This document shows, piece after piece, positions 38,975-48,634 of a DNA stretch of 64,000 nucleotides. The notes beneath the pieces are model-generated. The model had not been told where the DNA came from. It saw only the letters and a list, made by a program, of their open reading frames with translations, and did not search any database. How positions within the stretch are numbered: the first letter of the stretch is position 1; the number at the start of each line of letters is the position of its first letter. Location of the stretch: positions 1 through 64,000 of the forward strand of contig JANQKR010000013.1 in NCBI GenBank assembly GCA_028281025.1, read 5' to 3'. The position numbers were made by a program, and so were the translations under genes. The DNA comes from Croceivirga sp. (GTDB taxonomy: Bacteria > Bacteroidota > Bacteroidia > Flavobacteriales > Flavobacteriaceae).

Positions 38975-41350
38975 ATGTTTAAAAACCATCTTAAAATCGC
39001 CTGGAGAACTTTATTGAAAAATAGGGTATACTTTATCATAAACACTATTGGCCTCTCCACGGCGATCGCAGTTTCCTGTCTGATGTTGCTTTGGGTCGTT
39101 GATGAGTACAATGTGGACAAGTTCCACGAAAAAGATGATGGGCTCTTTTTGGTCAAACGCACCATTCCCCTTGAAGGGGGCGTTCTCGATGTTTACGGTA
39201 GTACAAGTTACCCCCTCTTAAAAACCGCTCAGGAAAGGTTTCCCGAAATTGAGGAATACATTACCCTGGGACCTACTTTTGAGGACAACCTTAGCATTGA
39301 AAATACCGACTTTAGGGCCCCCGGCGCCTTTACCAATACCGCATTTTTTAGATCCTTTTCCTTTCCGGTACTTCTCGGGAGTATTGAAGCATTGGATGAA
39401 AAACCGGAGGCAATTGCCATTTCGGAGAGCTTGGCAAAACGCTTTTGGGGAAAGGAGTGGAAACAAAAGGCTTTGGGAAGTCCCGTCCATATTTATGATA
39501 ACGGTGACTTTGCCGTAGAAATGGTTTACGAGGATTTTCCGGCCCAATCTTCAATACAGAACGATTTTTATTATGGGTTTGAACGCTACTTGGGCGAAAA
39601 CGAATGGATGAACGAATGGGGAAACAATGGAATGCAGGGCGCATTCCTATTGCGCAGCGATGCGAACGTTGCGGAATTGACCCAAAAAATTGAAACGCTC
39701 TTTCAAGAGAACATTTCCGGGGATTTTAAAGAAGGTATCCTACTTCAAAAGTTCTCTGACAACTATTTGTACAATCAATTTGATGAAAAGGCACAAGTTT
39801 CCGGAGGGCGCATAGCCTATGTCCGCATATTTACCTTGGCCGCCATCTTTCTACTGCTGATCTCCTGTATCAATTTCATCAACCTTTCAACCGCATATGC
39901 CACAAAAAGAGCTGGTGAGATCGGTGTGCGAAAAGTCGTTGGCGCCAAAAAGAACTCCTTGATCGGTCAATTTTTTATGGAAACGGCCCTTATAACCTCC
40001 ATCTCGTTCATCATAGGATTGATCATAACGGCCTTGTTCCTGCCCCTTATGAATACCCTTACGGGAAAACAAATTGTTTTTGACCTGACCAATCCAGAAC
40101 TTTGGTTCATTGTCATGGGGGTCTTGGTATTTACCACCTTTCTTTCCGGAGCATACCCCTCATTGATCATATCTTCCTTTAAGCCGGTAGATGCCCTTAA
40201 AGGTGGCCTGGGCAAGGAGCAAAAAAATACCGTTTCCCTAAGAAAAAGCCTGGTGGTGCTGCAATTTTCACTATCAATATTGCTCATTGTTTCCGCTTTG
40301 GTAATTCAAAAACAAGTGGATTATATCAATGAAAAGGACTTGGGAATTGCCAAGGAACACATTATCTCAATACATCAGGATGAAATCATTACGGGAAAAT
40401 ATGGGGCGCTTAAAAATGAATTGTTGAAATCCCCCGGGGTTATGGACGTTACCTTGGTGGGACCGTCCCCCTTGGAAACCCCGGCCTCCAGTAGTGGAGT
40501 AAACTGGCCCGGAAAAACCCAGGAGCAGGAAAATATTGAGTTTTCCCTTTTGTGGACCGCCCACAATTTTCCGACTGCTTTTGATATTCCCTTGGAATAC
40601 GGATCCTACTACAAAGAGGGATCGCAGGACACCCTCAACCTGGTCATTAATGAGACCGCTGCCCATATTATGCAACTTGGTCAAGATCCCATTGGAAAGA
40701 CCATTGAACTTTGGGGAAAACAACGACAGGTAATCGGTGTGCTGAAGGATTTCCATAACCGTTCCTTGTACGAACCCATACAACCTACCGTCTTTATTTT
40801 GGAGCCCAACAATGCTGGTGAATTGTTCATAAGGCTGGATGGTGCAAAGACAGCCGAGGGATTGGCATCGGTTCACAATGTTTTTGAAAAGGTTTTACCG
40901 GACAATCCCTTACACTACGATTTTTTGGATGAAGCGTACGAATCAAATTATCAGGCAGAGCTATTGACGGGGACCCTAGCCCGTTATTTTGCCTTGATTT
41001 CCACCCTGCTTTCCTGTTTGGGATTGTTTGGGCTTGCCATCTTTATGGCCAAACAACGTACTAAGGAAATAGGCATCCGGAAAGTGCTGGGCGCCAGCAT
41101 CAATCACATTACGCTTCTTATTTCCAAAGATTTTTTAAGACTGGTCCTTGTGGCCCTGATAGTGGCCTCCCCATTGGCGTATTATTTTATGGTCCAATGG
41201 TTACAGGGTTTTGAATACAGAACAACCATTCCCCTTTGGACCTTTGTCCTTGCCGGGGTATTGATACTCACCGTTACCTTGATAACAATTGGTTTCCAAG
41301 CAATTAAATCCGCAATGGCCAACCCTGTAAACAGTTTAAAAACCGAATAA
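38975..41350 (+). CDS. FtsX/MacB-type ABC permease #4
   Basis: MFKNHLKIAWRTLLKNRVYFIINTIGLS...QRTKEIGIRKVLGASI...ANPVNSLKTE. Confidence 0.95.
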   Translation: MFKNHLKIAWRTLLKNRVYFIINTIGLSTAIAVSCLMLLWVVDEYNVDKFHEKDDGLFLVKRTIPLEGGVLDVYGSTSYPLLKTAQERFPEIEEYITLGPTFEDNLSIENTDFRAPGAFTNTAFFRSFSFPVLLGSIEALDEKPEAIAISESLAKRFWGKEWKQKALGSPVHIYDNGDFAVEMVYEDFPAQSSIQNDFYYGFERYLGENEWMNEWGNNGMQGAFLLRSDANVAELTQKIETLFQENISGDFKEGILLQKFSDNYLYNQFDEKAQVSGGRIAYVRIFTLAAIFLLLISCINFINLSTAYATKRAGEIGVRKVVGAKKNSLIGQFFMETALITSISFIIGLIITALFLPLMNTLTGKQIVFDLTNPELWFIVMGVLVFTTFLSGAYPSLIISSFKPVDALKGGLGKEQKNTVSLRKSLVVLQFSLSILLIVSALVIQKQVDYINEKDLGIAKEHIISIHQDEIITGKYGALKNELLKSPGVMDVTLVGPSPLETPASSSGVNWPGKTQEQENIEFSLLWTAHNFPTAFDIPLEYGSYYKEGSQDTLNLVINETAAHIMQLGQDPIGKTIELWGKQRQVIGVLKDFHNRSLYEPIQPTVFILEPNNAGELFIRLDGAKTAEGLASVHNVFEKVLPDNPLHYDFLDEAYESNYQAELLTGTLARYFALISTLLSCLGLFGLAIFMAKQRTKEIGIRKVLGASINHITLLISKDFLRLVLVALIVASPLAYYFMVQWLQGFEYRTTIPLWTFVLAGVLILTVTLITIGFQAIKSAMANPVNSLKTE

Positions 41351-41370
41351 ATCAGTCAAAAAAAACAGCC

Positions 41371-43761
41371 ATGTTAAAAAACTATTTAAAAATTGCCTGG
41401 AGATCACTGCTCAATAAAAAAGGACATTCTTTTTTGAATATTGGAGGTCTGGCCATTGGCATGGCAGCAGCCTTGCTTATTGGTCTTTGGATTCATGGTG
41501 AACTTTCCTTCAACACAAAGTTTAAAAACTACGATTCCATTGTGCAAGTAATGCAAAGCCAAACCTTTGCCGACGAAATTCAAACGGGCGTCTTTCAACC
41601 CATGCAATTGGCCCCAGCACTCCGAGCAAGTTATGGGGATTATTTTGAACATATTGTAACCTCCTCATTTACAGGAAATCAACTACTGTCCATTGCCGAT
41701 CATAAAATATCTCGACCAGGGAACTACATGGAACCCGGAATTACGGAAATGTTGTCTTTAAACATGGTCAAAGGCAACAGGGACGCACTACAAGACCCTA
41801 CTTCCATGCTGTTATCGGAATCTACCGCAATGGCCTTATTCGGAAATGGCAATCCCATGGGACAGACGGTAAGAATTGGCACCACCATGGAGGCACAAGT
41901 AGCAGGAATTTACAAGGATTTGCCGGAAAACGGTGATTTCTCAGATCTTGGATTTATCGCACCTTGGGAACTTCTCAAAAGGGCAGCGAACTTTGAGGAA
42001 CGGGTTGGATGGGGCAACAATTGGTTTCAAGTTTACGCCCAAATGAAGGAAGGCACAAACTGGATGACGGTTTCCGAACTGATCAAAAATGTAAAGGCCG
42101 ATAACATAAGGGATACTGCCAATAGTGATAATACCAAGCCCGTGATACATCTGCACCCTATGCCTAAATGGCACCTGTATTCAAAATTTGAGAATGGCGT
42201 CAATACGGGGGGAGCCATTGAGCGAGTCTGGCTATTTGGTATCATCGGCCTTTTTATTCTATTGCTGGCCTGTATCAACTTTATGAATTTGAGTACCGCC
42301 AAATCGGTAAAACGGTCCAAGGAAGTAGGTATACGAAAAACCATAGGATCTATAAAAAATCAGTTGATCGCCCAGTTTCTGTGCGAATCCTTTTTGGTCG
42401 TTGCCCTGGCCTTTATCGTTGCTTTTGTCTCGGTATTAGTTGTAAAGTCCTACTTCAACGACCTTACGGGCAAAACCGTGGAAATTCCCTGGGACAACCC
42501 CATCTTCTGGATGGTATGTGTACTGTTCATGCTGCTTACCGCCCTGATTTCCGGCAGTTATCCGGCCTTTTATCTTTCTTCCTTTGATCCGGTCAAAGTT
42601 TTGAAAGGTACATTCAACAGCGGTCAGGGTGCTGCACGCCTAAGAAAGGTATTGGTCGTTTTTCAGTTTGCCATCTCCGTGATATTGATTATTGGGACCA
42701 TTACCATTTTCAGGCAAATAGAACATGTTAAAGATAGACCTGTGGGCTATGACAGAGATCAATTGCTGTATGTTCCCATTAACACTTCGGAAATCATTAC
42801 CCATTTTGATACCCTCCGAGATGAGCTATTGAGTTCCAGCCATATTAAGGAAGTGGCTGCTTCCGATGTGCTGATCACGGGAACGTTTACCACAAATAGC
42901 GGTTTTGACTGGAAAGGGAAAGACCCCAATATGAGCGAAGAGTTCAATACATTGAGAGCCACCCACGATTATGGGGAAATGGTGGATTGGGAGCTCAAGG
43001 AAGGCCGAAATTTTTCCCGTGACTTCAAAAGTGATTCCCTTGCGTTCATTGTCAATGAAACGGCAGTGGAATACATGGGGCTAAAAAATCCTGTAGGGGA
43101 AATGGTAAAATGGGGCGATAATGGAAATTATAAAATCGTAGGTGTGATAAAGGATATGGTGACCCAGTCACCCTATGATCAAGTACGTCCCATGCTGTTT
43201 ATTCTGCACTATGGCAATTTCTTAAACTTCATTAACATCAAAATCCGCAAAGGCGGAAATACCAGGGAAGCATTGGCCCATATAGAAACCGCATTTAACA
43301 AGTATGACTCACAAAGTCTTTTTTCCTATACTTTTTTGGACGAAGAATACGCAAGAAATTTTGTCAATGAAGAACGCACGGGAAGGTTGGCCAGCTTTTT
43401 TGCCTTTTTGGCCATTTTCATAAGCTGTCTTGGCATTTTTGGACTTGCCTCCTTTGTGGCGGAACAGCGAACCAAAGAAATCGGTGTTCGGAAGGTATTG
43501 GGTGCATCCGTGTACAGTCTGTGGCAATTATTGTCCAAAGACTTTGTGGTATTGGTACTGATTTCATGTGGTGTTGCCATTCCTATTGGATATTATTATA
43601 TGACGGCATGGATAGAAAAATACGCGTATCGAACCGAAGTAAGTTGGTGGATTTTTGCCGTGGCCATATTCATAGCATTGGCCATTACCCTATTGACGGT
43701 AAGTTTTCAAGCCCTTAAAGCGGCCGTGGTAAACCCTGTAAAAAGTTTACGAACAGAGTAA
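41371..43761 (+). CDS. FtsX/MacB-type ABC permease #5
   Basis: MLKNYLKIAWRSLLNKKGHSFLNIGGLAIGM...QRTKEIGVRKVLGASV...VNPVKSLRTE. Confidence 0.95.
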   Translation: MLKNYLKIAWRSLLNKKGHSFLNIGGLAIGMAAALLIGLWIHGELSFNTKFKNYDSIVQVMQSQTFADEIQTGVFQPMQLAPALRASYGDYFEHIVTSSFTGNQLLSIADHKISRPGNYMEPGITEMLSLNMVKGNRDALQDPTSMLLSESTAMALFGNGNPMGQTVRIGTTMEAQVAGIYKDLPENGDFSDLGFIAPWELLKRAANFEERVGWGNNWFQVYAQMKEGTNWMTVSELIKNVKADNIRDTANSDNTKPVIHLHPMPKWHLYSKFENGVNTGGAIERVWLFGIIGLFILLLACINFMNLSTAKSVKRSKEVGIRKTIGSIKNQLIAQFLCESFLVVALAFIVAFVSVLVVKSYFNDLTGKTVEIPWDNPIFWMVCVLFMLLTALISGSYPAFYLSSFDPVKVLKGTFNSGQGAARLRKVLVVFQFAISVILIIGTITIFRQIEHVKDRPVGYDRDQLLYVPINTSEIITHFDTLRDELLSSSHIKEVAASDVLITGTFTTNSGFDWKGKDPNMSEEFNTLRATHDYGEMVDWELKEGRNFSRDFKSDSLAFIVNETAVEYMGLKNPVGEMVKWGDNGNYKIVGVIKDMVTQSPYDQVRPMLFILHYGNFLNFINIKIRKGGNTREALAHIETAFNKYDSQSLFSYTFLDEEYARNFVNEERTGRLASFFAFLAIFISCLGIFGLASFVAEQRTKEIGVRKVLGASVYSLWQLLSKDFVVLVLISCGVAIPIGYYYMTAWIEKYAYRTEVSWWIFAVAIFIALAITLLTVSFQALKAAVVNPVKSLRTE

Positions 43762-43771
43762 ATCATCAACT

Positions 43772-43793
43772 TGCCCTGAGATGGTCGAAGGGT
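43772..43793. repeat. REP-like CCCTGAG...CGAAGGG hairpin in permease intergenic region (copy 1)
   Basis: tgccctgagatggtcgaagggt. Confidence 0.7.
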
Positions 43794-43807
43794 TAAAAAA
43801 AAGCATT

Positions 43808-46186
43808 ATGATCAGAAACTATGTAAAAATCGCCTGGAGAAACCTTTGGAAAAACAAGGCGTATAGTGCCCTAAATATTTTTGGGCTGGCCATAGGAATT
43901 ACCTGTGCCTGTCTCATATTGCTTTGGGTGGAGGATGAAGTAAACTATAACGGTGTTTTCCCCAATCAAGATTTGATTTACATAGTGCCTACCAATCAAA
44001 CTTTTGAAGGAGAAGTTTACACCTTTTATTCCACCCCTGGGCCTTTGGCGGAGGATTTAAAAGAAGAAATCCCTGAAATTGTCCGGTCTTCAACGACGTG
44101 GGGTGGAGAGGTTTTGCTTGCAAATGGAGAAAATGGAATCAACAGATATGGCAGATATGTTCAACCTGATTTTTTGGATATTTTCAGTTTGAACCTTTTG
44201 GAAGGAGAAATGGGCAACGCCCTATCCAGACCAGATGGGATTGTTCTGACCCAAGAAACAGCCTTTGCGCTTTTTGGCTCCGACAAAAACATAGTGGACC
44301 GCGAAATAAAAATCAATAACGAATTTAGTTTTACAGTTACGGGGGTCATAAAGAATTTGCCTTCCAACGTTACATTTGGTTTTAATTGGCTGCTGCCATT
44401 TGAACGTTTTCAATTAGGGGAAGATGATATGTGGTGGACAAGGGACTATGGCAATTACTTTGCCGACACCTTTGTTGAACTTGCCCCCAATTCAGATTTT
44501 GGAGAAGTAGATGGCAAGGTCAGATCAATGATTGCCTCAAAAATGGGCAATATGGACGATACCCCTAAAGAAGCTTTTCTTCACTCCATTAAAGATTGGC
44601 ATTTACGGTCTGATTTTGAGGGAGGAAAGAAAGTCGGGGGTAAAATTAAATTGGTCAGGTCTTTGGCATTCATTGCATTGATTATTCTATTGATCGCCTG
44701 CATCAATTTCATGAACCTTTCAACTGCAAGAAGCGGAAAACGGGCAAGTGAAGTTGGGGTACGAAAGGTATTGGGTTCCGGCAAAAAAAGATTGATTGGG
44801 CAATTTATGGTAGAGGCCATCATTTTAGCAGGTATTTCTGCCCTATTAAGTATCATTTTATTATTGGTTTTGTTGCCTTCTTTCAACACCTTGGTGGAAA
44901 AACAGATTGCGTTACAACTATTTGATCCCATACATGTGCTTTCCCTTTTGGGCATCACCTTGGTATGCGGTCTTTTGGCAGGCTGGTATCCGGCTCTCTA
45001 CCTATCCTCTTTTAGGCCGGCCCAAGTACTTAAGGGCATGGGTAAAAATCAGGGTAATGCAGCCAATATCCGAAAAGGTCTTGTGGTTCTACAATTTACA
45101 GTTTCTATAATCTTTATTGTATGCAGTACCATTATTTATCAGCAAATACAACATGTAAGAACCCGGGATGTTGGCTACGACAAAGGGAACTTACTAAATG
45201 TGGCAGTAAGTGGCGATATGATCGATAAGTTTGATCCCATAAGGGAAGAGATGATTGCTTCGGGCATGGTAACCGACGTTGCATTGACCAATACAAACAT
45301 GCTGTCCAGTGGAAATAATGGTTCGGGATTAACTTGGCAAGGGGGTAGCAATACAGAGGACGTGCTCGTTCGATTCAGATACGTAAGTCCTAACTTTTTA
45401 AGTGCTGTTGGTCTAAAACTGCTTGAAGGGCATCAATTCAATAATGATAGAATGGTTGATAGCACCAATGTTATCATAACGCAATCTTTTGCAAACCTTA
45501 TGGGGGACAATAGTGCTCTGGGTAAAACCATTACGCGCAATAACACCCCCTATAATGTAATAGGTGTAGTAAAAGACTACCTCTATGGGGATATGTACGG
45601 CAATGGAAAAACCGGGCCGGTCATGTTCTTTAACAATGCTGAATATGCTAACTCATTATATATCAATATAAGGCCCAAATCGTCCAGTACCGATGCGCTG
45701 GCATCTATTGAGGATGTTCTGAAAAAATATAACCCCGCTTTCCCATTCGAATATCGTTTTGAAAATGAATTGTTCAATTCCAGGTTCAAAAACGAGGAGT
45801 TGGTAGGTGAGCTTGCCAAAATATTTTCCATCCTATCCATTATTATTTCTTGTTTGGGATTGTTTGGTCTCGCGGCATATACCGCAGAGCAGCGCAAAAA
45901 AGAAATTGGGGTGCGAAAAGTGTTGGGGTCGAGCGTTTCGGGAATAGTTCGATTGCTCTCTAGGGATTTCATGAGCCTGGTCATCATTGCCCTTTTTGTT
46001 GCAGGTCCCTTAGCTTGGTGGTTTATGCAAAAATGGCTGGAGGGTTTTGCCTATCGCATTACTATTGATTTATGGGTTTTTGCAATCGCTGGTTCAATTG
46101 CAATCAGTATAGCATTGTTTACGGTGAGCTTTCAGGCAATGAAAGCAGCCTTGGCCAATCCCATAAATAGTTTACGGACAGAATAA
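43808..46186 (+). CDS. FtsX/MacB-type ABC permease #6
   Basis: MIRNYVKIAWRNLWKNKAYSALNIFGLAIG...QRKKEIGVRKVLGSSV...ANPINSLRTE. Start trimmed from 43781 (upstream part is the REP-like repeat). Confidence 0.95.
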   Translation: MIRNYVKIAWRNLWKNKAYSALNIFGLAIGITCACLILLWVEDEVNYNGVFPNQDLIYIVPTNQTFEGEVYTFYSTPGPLAEDLKEEIPEIVRSSTTWGGEVLLANGENGINRYGRYVQPDFLDIFSLNLLEGEMGNALSRPDGIVLTQETAFALFGSDKNIVDREIKINNEFSFTVTGVIKNLPSNVTFGFNWLLPFERFQLGEDDMWWTRDYGNYFADTFVELAPNSDFGEVDGKVRSMIASKMGNMDDTPKEAFLHSIKDWHLRSDFEGGKKVGGKIKLVRSLAFIALIILLIACINFMNLSTARSGKRASEVGVRKVLGSGKKRLIGQFMVEAIILAGISALLSIILLLVLLPSFNTLVEKQIALQLFDPIHVLSLLGITLVCGLLAGWYPALYLSSFRPAQVLKGMGKNQGNAANIRKGLVVLQFTVSIIFIVCSTIIYQQIQHVRTRDVGYDKGNLLNVAVSGDMIDKFDPIREEMIASGMVTDVALTNTNMLSSGNNGSGLTWQGGSNTEDVLVRFRYVSPNFLSAVGLKLLEGHQFNNDRMVDSTNVIITQSFANLMGDNSALGKTITRNNTPYNVIGVVKDYLYGDMYGNGKTGPVMFFNNAEYANSLYINIRPKSSSTDALASIEDVLKKYNPAFPFEYRFENELFNSRFKNEELVGELAKIFSILSIIISCLGLFGLAAYTAEQRKKEIGVRKVLGSSVSGIVRLLSRDFMSLVIIALFVAGPLAWWFMQKWLEGFAYRITIDLWVFAIAGSIAISIALFTVSFQAMKAALANPINSLRTE

Positions 46187-46197
46187 ATCATCAACCT

Positions 46198-46220
46198 GCC
46201 CTGAGGACGATCGAAGGGTC
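46198..46220. repeat. REP-like CCCTGAG...CGAAGGG hairpin (copy 2)
   Basis: gccctgaggacgatcgaagggtc. Confidence 0.7.
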
Positions 46221-46232
46221 AAAAAAAGCATC

Positions 46233-48617
46233 ATGATCAGAAACCATATAAAAATCGCCTGGAGAAACCTAATCAAAAGAAAGGTTTTCACCACCATTAA
46301 TATTTTAGGTCTTGCCATTGGTTTTGGAAGCGCCATATTGATCTATCTTTTTTTGGGCTACCATTTATCCTTTGATAATTTTCATCCCGACCAAGATCGT
46401 ATCTACAGGATGGCCACCGAAGAGCACATGGACAATATTGGCTATTCTGCCAGTGTTCCCCCGGCTTTCGCAAAAGTATTTCGAGAAAACTATGCGTATG
46501 CCGAAAAAGTGGCCAAAATTGTGGATAGGGAAGGTTTGGTTCTCGATGTTGAACAAAACGGGGCGGTCAACAAATACAAAAAAAATGTGATGTTTGCCGA
46601 GGAGGATTTTTTCAAAATCTTCAATTTTCCACTGCTGAACGGCAGCAATGCCATTTCCCTATCTGCGCCCAATACCGCAGTGATCACTGAAAGTGAAGCT
46701 CTTGAGCTTTACGGAAGTACAGAAGTTGTGGGTAGGACCTTTGTCTTGGAAAATGACGAGACCATAGAAATCACCGGGGTTTTAAAAGACATCCCCAGCA
46801 CCTCTTTCCTGAATGCGGATATCTTTATTGCCTTTGAGAACCTTAGGGAATATTCCGCGTTTGCCCACAGCGAAAGTTGGGGGGGCATCACTACCAACCT
46901 ACAGTGTTTTGTACGCTTAAAACCCGATCAGGACATCGCCAGTATTGAAACTGCCCTGGAGGAGCTTCCCAAAGAGCATAGGGCAACCAGCAAGAACAAG
47001 CATATCTATAAGCTGCAGCCATTGTCGGAAATCCACCTTAATTATGAGTATGGGGGCCTGGATCCCGTATTCTTGATCGTTTTTGGTATTATAGGGCTGT
47101 TTTTGATCGCTATTGCCTGTATCAATTTTATAAATATCTCAACGGCCCAAGCCTTTTACCGATCCAAGGAAATAGGTATCCGCAAAGTGTTGGGCAGTTT
47201 TAAGAAGCAATTGTTTTGGCAGTTTTTAAGCGAAACCTTCCTTATTAGTCTGTTCGCCGCCGTATTGGGTATCATCATGGCCATTCTCTTTTTGCCAGCT
47301 TTCAATGCGCTCTTTGAAATACAATTGACCCTGGACAATCTTGTTAGCCTTCGGTTTTTTGGCTTTTTGCTCGCCTTGCTCTTAATGGTTTCCTTTCTGT
47401 CCGGGAGCTATCCGGGCTTATTGTTATCCAAAATAGTGCCCATTTTGGCCCTTAAGGGGAAGCTTAACCATAACGATACGGGAGGTGCCACGACACGAAA
47501 AGTTTTGGTGGTGACGCAGTTTGTCATCTCCATCTCCCTTATTGTGGCCACCTTGGTAATTTCAAGACAAATAGAATATGCTACCAAGACGGATTTAGGC
47601 TTTGATAAAGAGTCCATTGTGATGCTCGAAGTCCCCGAAACCATGGACTCCGAACAGTTTTATGACCTTAAGGAACGGTTGAAACAAGTAGTGGGCGTTC
47701 AGAAGGTTTCGGGCTGTTTGACCAGTCCTGGAGGATCGAACAACTTTTGGGACACCACGGTTAAATATAACAATCGCCCGGAACGGGAAGATTTCAGTAT
47801 TTCGATAAAGGCAGGTGATGAAGACTACTTGAACGCATTCAACATCCCGCTGGCCGCTGGACGTAACTTCTTTAAAAACGACTCCATTACCGAAATGCTT
47901 GTCAATGAAAAGTTCCTGGAAAAAGTAGGGGTGGCTTCAGCGGAGGAATTATTGGGCAAAACCCTGGCTGTGAACGGAGAGCGTATTGAAGCCGCCATTG
48001 TAGGAGTAGTAAAGGATTTTCACGATAGCAGCTTTACCGATGAAATAAAACCCGTATTCATTGCACCAAATGTAATCTGGTACAATGAGTTGGGTGTTAA
48101 AATCAACCATCTAAATACCAAAGCCACATTGGAGCAACTGGAAAGGGAATGGTCACAAACCTTTTCCAACCACATTTTCGACTATCGCTTTTTGGATGAG
48201 CGGGTGGCCGAACAGTACGAGACCGAACAACGCTATCTGTCGCTGTCCAAGGTATTCTCCGGTCTGGCCATTTTTATAGGGTGTATGGGGCTGTATGGAC
48301 TCATATTGTTCTTTGTGGGGCAACGGAAAAAAGAAGTGGGTATCAGAAAAGTCCTGGGCAGCGATATCACGGACATTCTTACCTTGTTTTCAATGGATTT
48401 CCTCAAATTGATCCTCATTGCCGGTATCATAGCCATACCCATTGCCTGGTACTTTATGGAGCAATGGTTACAAGGATATACCTATAGAACCGAAATACAC
48501 TGGTGGTACTTTGCCATTTCAATAGTGACGGTATTGGCACTTACACTGTTCACCATAAGCTATCAAACCATAAAAGTGGCCATAAAAAACCCAGTGGAAA
48601 GTTTGCGCACAGAATAA
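46233..48617 (+). CDS. FtsX/MacB-type ABC permease #7
   Basis: MIRNHIKIAWRNLIKRKVFTTINILGLAIGF...QRKKEVGIRKVLGSDI...KNPVESLRTE. Confidence 0.95.
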   Translation: MIRNHIKIAWRNLIKRKVFTTINILGLAIGFGSAILIYLFLGYHLSFDNFHPDQDRIYRMATEEHMDNIGYSASVPPAFAKVFRENYAYAEKVAKIVDREGLVLDVEQNGAVNKYKKNVMFAEEDFFKIFNFPLLNGSNAISLSAPNTAVITESEALELYGSTEVVGRTFVLENDETIEITGVLKDIPSTSFLNADIFIAFENLREYSAFAHSESWGGITTNLQCFVRLKPDQDIASIETALEELPKEHRATSKNKHIYKLQPLSEIHLNYEYGGLDPVFLIVFGIIGLFLIAIACINFINISTAQAFYRSKEIGIRKVLGSFKKQLFWQFLSETFLISLFAAVLGIIMAILFLPAFNALFEIQLTLDNLVSLRFFGFLLALLLMVSFLSGSYPGLLLSKIVPILALKGKLNHNDTGGATTRKVLVVTQFVISISLIVATLVISRQIEYATKTDLGFDKESIVMLEVPETMDSEQFYDLKERLKQVVGVQKVSGCLTSPGGSNNFWDTTVKYNNRPEREDFSISIKAGDEDYLNAFNIPLAAGRNFFKNDSITEMLVNEKFLEKVGVASAEELLGKTLAVNGERIEAAIVGVVKDFHDSSFTDEIKPVFIAPNVIWYNELGVKINHLNTKATLEQLEREWSQTFSNHIFDYRFLDERVAEQYETEQRYLSLSKVFSGLAIFIGCMGLYGLILFFVGQRKKEVGIRKVLGSDITDILTLFSMDFLKLILIAGIIAIPIAWYFMEQWLQGYTYRTEIHWWYFAISIVTVLALTLFTISYQTIKVAIKNPVESLRTE

Positions 48618-48634
48618 TCAAAAAACGAAAAATC

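Noticed and set aside
48503-48634. N-terminal 44-aa extension of the permease #8 ORF overlapping permease #7
   Set aside because: The family N-terminus MFKNYLKIAWRNL begins at 48635. The upstream in-frame ATG is out-of-frame sequence of permease #7.
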